Of a DNA stretch of 64,000 nt, positions 35,199 through 44,073 are shown one piece after another; positions within the stretch are counted from its first letter, which is position 1, and each line of letters begins with the position of its first letter. The position numbers and the translations under genes are program-made. This stretch comes from a virus, in IMG/VR virus record IMGVR_UViG_3300024354_000017, positions 1 through 64,000 of that record; one strand, 5' to 3'. A model generated the notes under the pieces. That model was given only the letters and a program-made list of their open reading frames with translations, did no database searches and had not been told where the DNA came from.

Positions 35199-35865
35199 AT
35201 GTGAATATTGCGGTAAGTTATTTGCCAAAGAAAAAACTTTGGTAGTTCATATTTGCGAACAAAAACGTCGACATCTTAGCAAAAATGAGAAGCACGTTCA
35301 GATGGGTCTAATGACCTATCAAAAATTCTACGAGATCGCACAAAAAGGGAAAAGTCAAAAATCATTTGACGAATTTGCATCTAGCCCGTACTACACCGCT
35401 TTTATCAAGTTTGGTAGTTTTATGGTTAATACTGCACCAATACATCCAGACAAATTTATTGAATTTGTAATCAAGAGCGGCGTGAAACTTGATCACTGGT
35501 GTAGAGACGAACTCTACGAAACATATGTAAAAGAATTAATTAAAATAGAACCAGCAGACGGAGCCATACAGCGTACAATACAGACTATGATGGACTGGGG
35601 TGAGAAAAACAATTCGTCTTGGGAACATTATTTTGCCTACGTGAATCTTAATCGTGCAACTCACGATATTAAAGAAGGATTGATTAGTCCTTGGGTAATT
35701 TTAAATACTAAAGAAGGCAAAACAATGCTTCAAAAAATGAACGACGAACAATTAGAAATCGTTGGACAATATATCGATCCTCAGTTTTGGATGCGTAGAT
35801 TTAAGTCATTGCCAGCAGACACAGAACTAGTAAAAGATGTTATTAAAGAGGCAAAAATATTATGA
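35182..35865 (+). CDS. conserved protein with N-terminal zinc finger
   Basis: A 227-residue protein. YKCEYCGKLFAKEKTLVVHI followed by CEQKRRH is a C2H2-like finger at residues 4-30. The rest is helical with YYTAFIKFGSFMVNTAPIHP and SPWVILNTKEGK. Conserved in T4-like marine phages next to gp62; perhaps a DNA-binding replication or transcription protein (inference). The ATG lies inside the end of gp62. Confidence 0.68.
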   Translation: MELNYKCEYCGKLFAKEKTLVVHICEQKRRHLSKNEKHVQMGLMTYQKFYEIAQKGKSQKSFDEFASSPYYTAFIKFGSFMVNTAPIHPDKFIEFVIKSGVKLDHWCRDELYETYVKELIKIEPADGAIQRTIQTMMDWGEKNNSSWEHYFAYVNLNRATHDIKEGLISPWVILNTKEGKTMLQKMNDEQLEIVGQYIDPQFWMRRFKSLPADTELVKDVIKEAKIL

Positions 35866-36050
35866 AAGACAATGAAGAATATATTTCAAGAGATGATCTT
35901 GATATTGAAGTTATGAGCACCTCTGATGAAGAGCCCTGCGTTTATGTTAAATTTTCAAATTTTGCAGACGCTGAAGATGCAGAAGAATATGCAGATTTTT
36001 TAGCAGAAACATTACCTCTATTGTTATTTGAAACTACTAGGATGCAATAA
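35862..36050 (+). CDS. small acidic protein
   Basis: A 62-residue, very acidic protein (MKDNEEYISRDDLDIEVMST, then a helix DAEDAEEYADFLAE). Coupled by ATGA to the zinc-finger gene. Family not recognised. Confidence 0.55.
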   Translation: MKDNEEYISRDDLDIEVMSTSDEEPCVYVKFSNFADAEDAEEYADFLAETLPLLLFETTRMQ

Positions 36051-36051
36051 T

Positions 36052-36630
36052 ATGCCTGATATCGATATTGACTTTGTTGATAGAGACAATGCCTTAAAAC
36101 ACTTTAAACACGTTAAGGCAAGTCGTATTGACGACGGAAAATTAGTCAAGCACAATACGGGCGTGTATATGCACGAAGTACCTATGAGTTCCCTCGAAGC
36201 AGTATGTGCGGTACCTTACGACAAAGCAGAAGAACAGGGTTATTTTAAAATTGACTTTTTGAATGTAGGTTTATACAAAGGTGTTCGAGACGAAGAACAT
36301 CTTGTACAATTAATGAACACGGAGCCACTATGGGATCTTCTAGAGCAAGACGATTTCGTCAACTTACTCTTTCACGTAAACGGGCATGGTTCTATATTAA
36401 GGCAAATGAAGCCGACGAGTGTGGAACAACTGGCGGCCATTCTAGCAATGATACGCCCAGCGAAACGTTATCTGATTGGCAAAGATTGGACTACGGTGAT
36501 GACGGAAGTTTGGACGAAACCGGAGAATGACGAATACTATTTTAAAAAATCACACGCTACAGCGTATGCGGTAGCTATTGTGGTTCAGATGAATTTAATC
36601 TGCGAAGGTATTAGTTACGGATTTAGTTAA
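36052..36630 (+). CDS. minimal DnaE (Pol III alpha)-like polypeptide
   Basis: A 192-residue protein that starts MPDIDIDFVDRDNALKHF. This is the PDxDxDF motif of bacterial Pol III alpha (catalytic D401 and D403 of E. coli). GYFKIDFLNVGLYKGVRD matches the second segment with D555 (here D68). MIRPAKRYLIGK and KKSHATAY (165-172) match later palm/thumb segments (FNKSHSAAYAL in DnaE). PHP, fingers and tail domains are gone. Homologues exist in T4-like cyanophages as unnamed proteins. A polymerase activity is unproven; it could be a relic with a regulatory role. Confidence 0.75.
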   Translation: MPDIDIDFVDRDNALKHFKHVKASRIDDGKLVKHNTGVYMHEVPMSSLEAVCAVPYDKAEEQGYFKIDFLNVGLYKGVRDEEHLVQLMNTEPLWDLLEQDDFVNLLFHVNGHGSILRQMKPTSVEQLAAILAMIRPAKRYLIGKDWTTVMTEVWTKPENDEYYFKKSHATAYAVAIVVQMNLICEGISYGFS

Positions 36631-36998
36631 GAACTTTTTCTGACCAAAGTAATAGATTTTCTTTTAATTCTTTTAACAATGATATCATTTAAACTGGTAC
36701 AGGGTCCAAGAATTATTTTAACATCTTTTGTACTAAAGTTTTTAATGACATATTTGAATACAGCAATTTCTTTAAGTAAGAAAATGTTAATAGGAATCTG
36801 CCTATTAGATTCCCACCACCAGGCTTCGCCCAGTTCTAGAAATCGTTGTTTTTCTGTTTCTGTACGTATTGCAGAGTAGTCGTAAAAGCTAGTTACTTGT
36901 GCATCCTGGTTGATAATGATTCCTACGTACTCTTGATTAACGTGGGTTATAACGCTGATGAACGGAAAGTTTTCTTGTAAGTTAGTTGTTATTCTCAT
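36627..36998 (-). CDS. conserved T4-like phage protein, unknown function
   Basis: A 123-residue protein: NFPFISVITHVNQEYVGIII, FLELGEAWWWESNRQIPINI and a basic end KRIKRKSITLVRK. I recognise the GExWWWESNRxIPINI family from marine T4-like phages. It lies antisense between two + strand units. Function unknown. Confidence 0.65.
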   Translation of the reverse strand: MRITTNLQENFPFISVITHVNQEYVGIIINQDAQVTSFYDYSAIRTETEKQRFLELGEAWWWESNRQIPINIFLLKEIAVFKYVIKNFSTKDVKIILGPCTSLNDIIVKRIKRKSITLVRKSS

Positions 36999-37000
36999 TC

Positions 37001-37008
37001 GATAAATA
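37001..37008 (+). promoter_or_regulatory. late promoter box (GATAAATA)
   Basis: GATAAATA 18 bases before the ATG, leaving a short leader with AAAGG. Confidence 0.6.
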
Positions 37009-37026
37009 TGCTAAAGGTCCGTAAAA

Positions 37027-38106
37027 ATGCAATTTAATCCAGTTTATTTATACACAAATAAGTTAGACGTATTTACAAGTCCCTCGGACGCTTGGTCATC
37101 AGAGAGGTATCGTAAAGTGTACAATCGCAATTTAAAAATATATCGTGGTGTTGATAATCGCATTGACATCCAAGTTCGTAATCCCGATCAAAAAGCCAGT
37201 AACATAACTGGTTCTACTTTGGTATTTAATCTAATTTCTAAAGTGACAAAAGATTTAGTATTACAGAAAGATTTTGACACAATGGATTTATCTACAGGAA
37301 AAGTAACAGTAATTTTAACTGACAACGAATTGTTAAACGTTGATAACGGATTCTACGAATATAGTATTGTTAAAGAAATTAGAGAAACAGTTGATTCAAC
37401 AGATTACCGAGTAACTTCTAAGATGCCATTGTATGTTGACAGTCAATACGGACCAACTGGGGTTTTAGAAATCCTAGGTGATGTTTATGGAACTGTAGAA
37501 AGCAGTAAGATAATCAATACCTTTAATTACGTCAATCCATTTACACAAGGAGATACTACTCCTGCTTGGTTTGAAAGCGAAATTATAGATGCAAGACCGA
37601 AAATAAAAACAGGAAATGCCCTACACACATTTCAATTTTACTCTACTAACTACGACGGATCAGTAATCATACAAGGAAGTCTAGACGATCAAGGAGCATC
37701 GCCTAGGCACGATAAATGGGTCAATATCGATTCTGTAGATCTAACTGTTGAAAGCTATAAAAACATAATTGGTAATTGGAGTTGGTTTAGAATTAAACAT
37801 ATTCCTTCGAGGTCATCTAACACAGCTCAATTTGTTATTAGCCAAACAATGTTATTGAATTATCAGGCATCTGTTTACAGCCCAGGTCAAGGATACCAAA
37901 TTGGAGACACAATTACTATACCAGGAAATCAATTAGGCGGTGAACTAGGTACTAATGATCTAGTTATTACAGTCACAGGCGTAAGTCCCGGTGGTGCAAT
38001 TGTATCTATAGATTGGACAGGTCTTTCTTATAACGGCGTCAAAACTTTTGTTCTTTCTGGCACAACTTCCGGCATTGGAAGTCTTGACAAAGTTCTCTAT
38101 AGATAA
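37027..38106 (+). CDS. virion structural protein
   Basis: A 359-residue, beta-rich protein. Its first about 130 residues (KIYRGVDNRIDIQVRNPDQK, then STGKVTVILTDNELL) resemble the N-terminal domain of phage baseplate or receptor-binding proteins of the BppU type. Later QFYSTNYDGSVIIQGSLDDQ and a C-terminal domain with GYQIGDTITIPGNQLGG. The family is known from marine T4-like phages as a structural protein. Own late box supports this. Confidence 0.7.
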   Translation: MQFNPVYLYTNKLDVFTSPSDAWSSERYRKVYNRNLKIYRGVDNRIDIQVRNPDQKASNITGSTLVFNLISKVTKDLVLQKDFDTMDLSTGKVTVILTDNELLNVDNGFYEYSIVKEIRETVDSTDYRVTSKMPLYVDSQYGPTGVLEILGDVYGTVESSKIINTFNYVNPFTQGDTTPAWFESEIIDARPKIKTGNALHTFQFYSTNYDGSVIIQGSLDDQGASPRHDKWVNIDSVDLTVESYKNIIGNWSWFRIKHIPSRSSNTAQFVISQTMLLNYQASVYSPGQGYQIGDTITIPGNQLGGELGTNDLVITVTGVSPGGAIVSIDWTGLSYNGVKTFVLSGTTSGIGSLDKVLYR

Positions 38107-38118
38107 TATACTATATCT

Positions 38119-39168
38119 ATGACACTAGTCGTAGATAAATTTCGAACGTTACTTCCTCCGCGAGCCAAACACTCGCCGTCTGGTTGGACATCGTTTAACG
38201 CCCCTTGTTGCCAGCATCGTGGCCATAGTCCCGATACTCGCAAACGTGGTGGTATTAGGTTTGACGGAAATAGTGTAGTTTATAATTGCTTTAACTGCAA
38301 GTTTTCTACAGGCTGGCAACCAGGGGCACCCTTTGGTGAAAAAATGAAAACACTGGCGCGATGGATGGGCGCCAGTGAAGACCTTATAAAAGATCTAGTG
38401 TTTGAAGCTCTTAAAACAGAAGGTCCCGATTATCACGAATATCATTCAGAAGATAACACCCCAATAAATTTTACAGATAAAGCATTACCAGAAGGTGCGA
38501 TGCCTTTGGCAGAATGGGGGAATTTAATAGAAGGCGAAGTTGAAGAACAGATTGGTGAAGACTATTCAAACGTATTAAGATATCTAATCAGCAGAGGATA
38601 TAACAATCCATTTGAATATGATTTTTATTGGAGCCCGGCTCCTGGATATATTGATAGAGTTATTGTTCCTTTTAGATGGGAAGGAAGAATAGTAGGAAAT
38701 ACAGCTAGAAAAGTTAGAGACGGAAAACCAAAATATCTTTCAGATCAACATCCACATTTTGTATTCAACTTTGACCGTCAAAAAGAAAATCAGAAGTATA
38801 TATTTGTCTGCGAAGGTCCATTTGATGCATTGGCAATAGACGGTGTTGCTCTTCTTACTAACGATATAGCTGAACAACAATCTAGGATAATTAATAGTCT
38901 AGGTGCTGAAGTTATTGTAATTCCGGATCAAGATCAAGCAGGACTAGTATTATTTGACAGAGCTGCCGAATTAAATTGGTCAGTGGCTATGCCTAACTGG
39001 GACGACGATGTAAAAGACGTTGCAGATGCTGTAAAATCCTACGGAAAATTATTTGTTATTGTTGATGCAATAAAGACAGCACAAAAAGGATCGATTAAAA
39101 TTAATATGGCTAAGAAGCAACAAGAACACAAATTGGAGAGACTCGAATATGCTAAAGAAAATACTTAA
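38119..39168 (+). CDS. 61: DNA primase gp61
   Basis: Makes RNA primers for lagging-strand synthesis with gp41. CCQHRGH (about residue 30) and CFNCKFSTGW (about 57) form the zinc-binding domain. Toprim: FVCEGPFDALAIDGV (about 230) and VIPDQDQAG (about 272). 349 residues, T4 gp61 has 342. In the same + strand block as gp41. Confidence 0.92.
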   Translation: MTLVVDKFRTLLPPRAKHSPSGWTSFNAPCCQHRGHSPDTRKRGGIRFDGNSVVYNCFNCKFSTGWQPGAPFGEKMKTLARWMGASEDLIKDLVFEALKTEGPDYHEYHSEDNTPINFTDKALPEGAMPLAEWGNLIEGEVEEQIGEDYSNVLRYLISRGYNNPFEYDFYWSPAPGYIDRVIVPFRWEGRIVGNTARKVRDGKPKYLSDQHPHFVFNFDRQKENQKYIFVCEGPFDALAIDGVALLTNDIAEQQSRIINSLGAEVIVIPDQDQAGLVLFDRAAELNWSVAMPNWDDDVKDVADAVKSYGKLFVIVDAIKTAQKGSIKINMAKKQQEHKLERLEYAKENT

Positions 39169-39265
39169 TATCATTTTATATCCCTACAGAAAATATCAAG
39201 AACATCAAAGATTTAAAAAACGGATCGCTGAATTAAGAAAACGGGATCCTTTCATTTACAAATGA
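39149..39265 (+). CDS. 38-residue conserved protein downstream of gp61
   Basis: MLKKILNIILYPYRKYQEHQ starts an amphipathic helix, continuing with RFKKRIAELRKRDPFIYK. I recognise this tiny protein from T4-like cyanophages in the same position. It overlaps the end of gp61 by 20 bases and the next start by 4 bases. Possibly membrane-associated; function unknown. Confidence 0.75.
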   Translation: MLKKILNIILYPYRKYQEHQRFKKRIAELRKRDPFIYK

Positions 39266-40206
39266 TAAGCTGGGGAATAAACGCACTTAATCACGGCTCT
39301 AGTCTTGCCGTGTTTAAAGACGGAAAATTTATTTCAAATACCTTTGATAAGACTGACACGTTAGATACTAAGACTATTACAACTGCTCTACATCACGGAG
39401 CACCTTCGGATATATTTTGGTACGAAAGGCCTTGGATTAAAAAAGCAAGACAGGCCTATGCAGGTCAATGGCATAGAGTCTTTGATTTTCAAGCAATACC
39501 TAGTGCCTATATTAGAAGTATACGTGCTAATTATGCAAAGATGCATTATACTCCGCATCACGCAAGTCACGCTGCCGCTGGTTACTATACCAGTCCATTT
39601 AACCATTGTGCCATTGTTGTGCTTGATGCGATTGGCGAATGGGAATGCGCTACAATATGGGAAGGTAAACACGGCGAAATGAAAAAAGTATGGAGTAAGA
39701 CATATCCTAACAGTTTAGGATTATTTTATTCCGCTTTCACTGAGTTAATAGGGCATACTCCTATTCAAGATGAATTTCTTTTACAAAAAGATGCAGAACT
39801 AGGCGATCCTAACAAATATTATTTTGATGTAAAAGAATATATGGGCAGCGTTATTAATGCGCATCAAAATATGCATCAAGGCATTTGGAATTGGCCGTAT
39901 GAAATTACCAATGAAGACAAGGTACACATTGCCGCTGCCGTTCAGGAAGTGTTTGAAGAACAAATTGATATGGTAATGAAAATTGCCAAAGATTTAACAG
40001 GAGCCGATTGTCTAGTATATATGGGTGGCTGTGCTATGAATAGTCGAGCAAACAAAAAGGTAGTAGAACCAAAATTTAATTACATTTGGTCATTGCCGCA
40101 ACCTGGCGATCCTAGTAGCAGTATTGGCGCTGTACTGTATCACACTAAGCAAAGAGTTTGGGATGCAAACCTTGGGGTTGTAAAACATATCGAGATTCGT
40201 GTATAA
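39262..40206 (+). CDS. carbamoyltransferase, N-terminal (Kae1-like) domain only
   Basis: NodU/CmcH-family protein that would form or transfer a carbamoyl group. WGINALNHGSSLAVFKDGKF, the metal-site histidines in HHASHAAAGYYTS (near 93-105) and YMGGCAMNSRANKKVVE (near 253) are typical. Full enzymes have about 570 residues. At 314 residues the C-terminal domain is missing. Known in cyanophages; substrate unknown, perhaps a sugar or base modification. Confidence 0.8.
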   Translation: MISWGINALNHGSSLAVFKDGKFISNTFDKTDTLDTKTITTALHHGAPSDIFWYERPWIKKARQAYAGQWHRVFDFQAIPSAYIRSIRANYAKMHYTPHHASHAAAGYYTSPFNHCAIVVLDAIGEWECATIWEGKHGEMKKVWSKTYPNSLGLFYSAFTELIGHTPIQDEFLLQKDAELGDPNKYYFDVKEYMGSVINAHQNMHQGIWNWPYEITNEDKVHIAAAVQEVFEEQIDMVMKIAKDLTGADCLVYMGGCAMNSRANKKVVEPKFNYIWSLPQPGDPSSSIGAVLYHTKQRVWDANLGVVKHIEIRV

Positions 40207-40213
40207 TAGTATT

Positions 40214-40831
40214 ATGTTGAGTACAGAAAAAAAATTTACTAGCGGAAATCAATGGATCATCGATTCGGAATATCCTAACTATAAAAATTTGTATAAATTT
40301 TTATTGCCTAGTAACGAGCAAGAATATAGTTCCGAGACATCGGCGCATTTTGCAAAACAATATCCATTGTGGAGAGATCCTAATCTTTCTGACGAATACT
40401 ATTCACATAAAAAATTCAATAACGATAATTCTTCAATACCTTGGCAGCAAGAACTCGACAACATTACAAAATGGACTCAGGCAAAATTAATAGAGCATCA
40501 TATCATTAAACAAATCACGCCTGTAATATCTTGGTGGATGGACTATGAGCCAGGTGGCTGGCAGGCGATGCATACGCATAGTGTAAATTGTATTACACAG
40601 GTAATTTATATGGATGAGCCCAATATTAATGAAAGTACTGCGGCAAAGGATTATACGCCTGGATCAATGTATGCGTTAATGACAGATGGAAAACCAGTAT
40701 ATATTCCATTTGTTGGATTTCCTGGTAGAAGTATTTTAATGACAGGAGATGTATTTCACGGAGTATATCCTGTTAAGACCACACCAAGAAGATCAATTAT
40801 TATAGATTACATTTACAACAAAAATGATTAA
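40214..40831 (+). CDS. 2OG-Fe(II) oxygenase-like protein
   Basis: A 205-residue jelly-roll protein. GGWQAMHTHSVNCITQVIYM gives the first metal His pair (about 120-122), and GRSILMTGDVFHGVYPV followed by RRSIIIDY the distal His and the 2OG-binding Arg. I chose ATG at 40214; the GTG at 40199 would overlap a TATAAT box (40202-40207). Substrate unknown. One of three related folds in the window (see 45184 and 45828). Confidence 0.7.
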   Translation: MLSTEKKFTSGNQWIIDSEYPNYKNLYKFLLPSNEQEYSSETSAHFAKQYPLWRDPNLSDEYYSHKKFNNDNSSIPWQQELDNITKWTQAKLIEHHIIKQITPVISWWMDYEPGGWQAMHTHSVNCITQVIYMDEPNINESTAAKDYTPGSMYALMTDGKPVYIPFVGFPGRSILMTGDVFHGVYPVKTTPRRSIIIDYIYNKND

Positions 40832-42263
40832 AGACTACGGATACGAACTACAAAAATTATATCTTGAGCTAATGCTAGCAGACGCAGAAGTGTTTGTACG
40901 TTGCCAAGGTATTTTTGATCACACACTTTTTGACAGAAAATTACAAGATGCAGCAGAGTTTATTAATCTCTATGCAAAAGAATATTCTGTTATGCCTGAC
41001 TACGAAATGGTTAATGCATCGTGTAGATCAGATCTTAAAAAGCCAGAAGATATCAAAGAAGGTCACAACGATTGGCTAATGGACGAGTTTGAAAACTTTA
41101 CTCGCCATAAGGCATTAGAACGTGCAATTATTAATTCTGCAGATTTACTTGAAAAGAAAGACTACGGTCAAGTAGAATCTATGATTAAAGAAGCAGTACA
41201 AATTTCTTTAACTAAAGATCTAGGCACTGATTATTTTGAAGATCCTAGACAGCGATTAATGCGTATCAAAGACAAGAATGGTCAAATTAGCACAGGCTGG
41301 CCTACTCTTGATCGTAGACTATTTGGAGGAATGAATCGTGGAGAACTTAACATTTTTGCTGGTGGATCAGGTGCAGGTAAATCCCTCTTTCTTGCTAACC
41401 TTGGCGTGAATTGGTGTCTACAAGGACTTAATGTTTTATATCTAACATTAGAACTTTCAGAAGACCTAGTAGCTATGCGTATTGATGCAATGACTACTGG
41501 TATTTCAACAAAAGAGATTTTTAAAGATCTAGAAAACGTTGAAATGAAAGTTCGTGTTATTGGTAAGAAGGCTGGTAAACTACAAATCAAATATATGCCT
41601 AGTGGCAAGACTGCCAATGACCTTAGAGCATATATGAAAGAGTTTGAAATCAAAACAGGTGCTAAGATTGATGTATTACTAGTAGATTACTTAGACTTGT
41701 TAATGCCAGCAAGTCGTAAGATTTCAGCAGAAAACTTGTTTATTAAAGACAAGTATGTTTCTGAAGAATTACGCAACCTAGCAATGGAAAAACAATGTAT
41801 TCTAGTTACTGCGGCACAGTTGAACCGTGGTGCTGTTGAAGAAGTTGAATTTGACCACAGTCATATTTCAGGCGGTCTTTCTAAGATTCAAACAGCAGAT
41901 AACGTGTTTGGTATCTTTACGTCACGTGCTATGCGTGAGCGTGGACGTTATCAAATACAATTAATGAAAACTCGTTCTAGTTCAGGTGTAGGACAAAAGG
42001 TAGATCTAGAGTTTAATCTAGAAACGCTTAAGATTAGCGATTTGCCCGAAGATGAACAAGAGTCGCATAACGGAGCAAATAGAGGCACAAGCAGTATCAT
42101 TGACAGCATTAAACGTAAAACAGAAATTAATAAAGTAGATCCAGAAACAGGCGAAATAGATCCAACCCAAGGCGCTAGCATAGGCAAAGTTCGAGCAAAT
42201 GTAGGTTCGTCAAAACTACGTGAAATCTTGAACAGTATGGGTGGTGATGATGAAGACATCTAA
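40824..42263 (+). CDS. 41: replicative DNA helicase gp41
   Basis: DnaB-type hexameric helicase at the fork. Walker A FAGGSGAGKSLFLAN (about residues 178-192), Walker B VLLVDYLDLL and QLNRGAVEEVEFDHSHISGG (DnaB motif H4). 479 residues, T4 gp41 has 475. Overlaps the oxygenase gene by 8 bases; primase gp61 lies upstream. Confidence 0.95.
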   Translation: MIKDYGYELQKLYLELMLADAEVFVRCQGIFDHTLFDRKLQDAAEFINLYAKEYSVMPDYEMVNASCRSDLKKPEDIKEGHNDWLMDEFENFTRHKALERAIINSADLLEKKDYGQVESMIKEAVQISLTKDLGTDYFEDPRQRLMRIKDKNGQISTGWPTLDRRLFGGMNRGELNIFAGGSGAGKSLFLANLGVNWCLQGLNVLYLTLELSEDLVAMRIDAMTTGISTKEIFKDLENVEMKVRVIGKKAGKLQIKYMPSGKTANDLRAYMKEFEIKTGAKIDVLLVDYLDLLMPASRKISAENLFIKDKYVSEELRNLAMEKQCILVTAAQLNRGAVEEVEFDHSHISGGLSKIQTADNVFGIFTSRAMRERGRYQIQLMKTRSSSGVGQKVDLEFNLETLKISDLPEDEQESHNGANRGTSSIIDSIKRKTEINKVDPETGEIDPTQGASIGKVRANVGSSKLREILNSMGGDDEDI

Positions 42264-42486
42264 GGTAGAGCTGTTAAAGTGGTTACCACACGAGGGCGAA
42301 TATATTGAAATCGATTGGCCTAAAGTACACCGTACGATTGGTGTAGATCATACTAAATGGTTGTTAAATCAAAATCATACTAATTGTCAGGTTGTGCTTG
42401 AAAGAAACGATATGTATTGTCGTTTAATAGCAGAATTCTACGATGAACGCACCTTAGCTACTTACTATCTAATGTGGGCTAAATAA
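42250..42486 (+). CDS. small conserved protein after gp41
   Basis: A 78-residue protein (KVELLKWLPHEGEYIEIDWP, then NCQVVLERNDMYCRLIAEFY). Several starts are possible (GTG 42241, ATG 42247 or 42250); none has a strong ribosome site, and I chose the last one. It overlaps the 3' end of gp41. Function unknown. Confidence 0.55.
   Translation: MKTSKVELLKWLPHEGEYIEIDWPKVHRTIGVDHTKWLLNQNHTNCQVVLERNDMYCRLIAEFYDERTLATYYLMWAK
42478..42485 (+). promoter_or_regulatory. late-type box (GCTAAATA), 5 nt from ATG
   Basis: GCTAAATA is built into the last codons of the gene before it; then ATGAT and the ATG at 42491. Confidence 0.5.
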
Positions 42487-42490
42487 TGAT

Positions 42491-42871
42491 ATGCGAGCCA
42501 AAGAATTTATTAACGAAGCTAGAGAAGGCAGTATCCAAGACGATGTTGCTGATGCACTACCATCAACCTTTTCTATTCCATCATTACAGAACCAAGATCC
42601 GTACAAACAATACAGATTTGGTATGGCCCTAGCTAGAGCAGGTGGAAGTAAGCCTGCAGATCGAGACCAGTTTTCCCCTAACACTCCTTGGGGCGAAAAC
42701 GCTATTGTTGTAGCATATGACAACGAAAGCGAAAAAATGGTCAAGCAGGCAGCAAAAGAAGTTCACGCAGGTGCCGTTAAACTAATTAGCACTCCAAAAT
42801 CAACCGAAGCTAAAGATGTTAATATAACAAGTTCTGTAGCAAAGCCAAAACGTAACAAATACGGAGTTTAA
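42491..42871 (+). CDS. conserved protein with capsid-targeting-like N-terminus
   Basis: A 126-residue protein starting MRAKEFINEAREGS, close to the T4 capsid targeting sequence pattern. The middle has PYKQYRFGMALARAGGSKPA and TPWGENAIVVAYDNESE, a pattern I recall from marine T4-like phages. It may be packaged in the head (inference). Late box upstream supports a virion role. Confidence 0.62.
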   Translation: MRAKEFINEAREGSIQDDVADALPSTFSIPSLQNQDPYKQYRFGMALARAGGSKPADRDQFSPNTPWGENAIVVAYDNESEKMVKQAAKEVHAGAVKLISTPKSTEAKDVNITSSVAKPKRNKYGV

Positions 42872-42872
42872 T

Positions 42873-43586
42873 ATGCGTTTACGTGAATTAGATGAATCTT
42901 CAGATTTTGTTACCGTAAACTCAAAACTAAACCCTAAAATTTGGGCAAGTGACAAACTCAATCCAGAAGTTAGAAATAAATTAATTGAAATTGCACACGC
43001 CTTTGAAGAATTTGTAGGCATTGATCTAGAAGTAGAAGATTACACAATCACCGGATCTAATGCTAATTATACTTGGACACAGTATTCAGATCTAGATTTA
43101 CACATTATCATCCCAGGCACAGCAACAGACGAACAACGTGAATTATTTTCCGCTAAAAAGGCACTTTGGGCAGAACAACACGACATCACTATCAAAGGCT
43201 TGCCCGTAGAATGCTACGTACAAGGCGCAGATGAACCACATCACTCAACAGGCGTTTTTTCTCTGTTAGATGATAAGTGGCTCGTAGAGCCCAAGAAGGT
43301 AAAACCTCAAGTAGACGATGCTGCAATTGAAGCCAAAAAAGATGCAATACTGCGTCAGATCGAACACGCATTATTGAGCAAGGATATCGATAAGTTACGC
43401 ACAGTAAAAGATAAAGTTACACAGATGCGCAAGAGCGGATTGGAACGTGCGGGCGAGTGGTCAGTAGAAAATCTTGTATTCAAAATACTTCGTAACCTTG
43501 GACTTATCGACGAGCTCACTGACAAAATTAGAGAATTGGAAGATCAAGAACTTTCTCTAGAACAGGCTATACAACCGCTTGACTAA
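42873..43586 (+). CDS. polymerase-beta-type nucleotidyltransferase domain protein
   Basis: A 237-residue protein. TITGSNANYTWTQYSDLDLH (residues 59-77) holds the GS and DxD motif of nucleotidyltransferases, and a third acidic position may be in GLPVECYVQG. The C-terminal half is helical. The start MRLRELDESSDF is a capsid-targeting-like sequence, like the gene before it. It could be an enzyme injected with the DNA, as Alt is in T4 (inference). Confidence 0.7.
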   Translation: MRLRELDESSDFVTVNSKLNPKIWASDKLNPEVRNKLIEIAHAFEEFVGIDLEVEDYTITGSNANYTWTQYSDLDLHIIIPGTATDEQRELFSAKKALWAEQHDITIKGLPVECYVQGADEPHHSTGVFSLLDDKWLVEPKKVKPQVDDAAIEAKKDAILRQIEHALLSKDIDKLRTVKDKVTQMRKSGLERAGEWSVENLVFKILRNLGLIDELTDKIRELEDQELSLEQAIQPLD

Positions 43587-43606
43587 TGACATTTTTTGTC
43601 TTATAA

Positions 43607-43614
43607 TATAAATA
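43607..43614 (+). promoter_or_regulatory. late promoter box (TATAAATA)
   Basis: A perfect T4 late box, 21 bases before the ATG at 43636. Confidence 0.65.
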
Positions 43615-43635
43615 CGCATATTATGGGGCACAAAA

Positions 43636-44073
43636 ATGTTACACATCATCCAAGACTTATCAGATAATCTACTTAATTTAATCAAAGACGATCCTGTTCG
43701 TCCTGAAATTCCCGTTGAACAAAGAGTTAATCAAAACTCAAAAATCTTTGTTCTTCGCGACGAAACCACACAAGAACCTCTGGCAGTGACCTGCGTAAAG
43801 TTCTTAGAAAAAATTCCTAGTTCTGTGAACGATCTAGCCGAAGCTGCAATTAACACAAATACCGCAGTATTCTATACTATTTGGTCATATGCTGCTGGTG
43901 CAGGCCGTACTCTAATCGAACAGGCTCAAGAGCACATTAAAAAGGAACACCCTGAAGTGGAAACCTATGTTACTCTAAGTCCTAAGACAGAAATGGCCAA
44001 GAGATTTCACTTGAAAAACGGTGCTGAGATTCATAGAGAAAACGAAGATAGTGTAAACTACCTATACCACTAA
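43636..44073 (+). CDS. GNAT acetyltransferase-like protein
   Basis: A 145-residue protein. AVFYTIWSYAAGAGRTLIEQ resembles the acetyl-CoA loop region, and YVTLSPKTEMAKRFHLKNGA matches the GNAT C-terminal strand-helix. The classic Q/RxxGxG/A loop is altered to AGAGRT. Similar unnamed proteins occur in T4-like cyanophages. Substrate unknown. Converges with the SGNH-like gene (4-base overlap). Confidence 0.62.
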   Translation: MLHIIQDLSDNLLNLIKDDPVRPEIPVEQRVNQNSKIFVLRDETTQEPLAVTCVKFLEKIPSSVNDLAEAAINTNTAVFYTIWSYAAGAGRTLIEQAQEHIKKEHPEVETYVTLSPKTEMAKRFHLKNGAEIHRENEDSVNYLYH

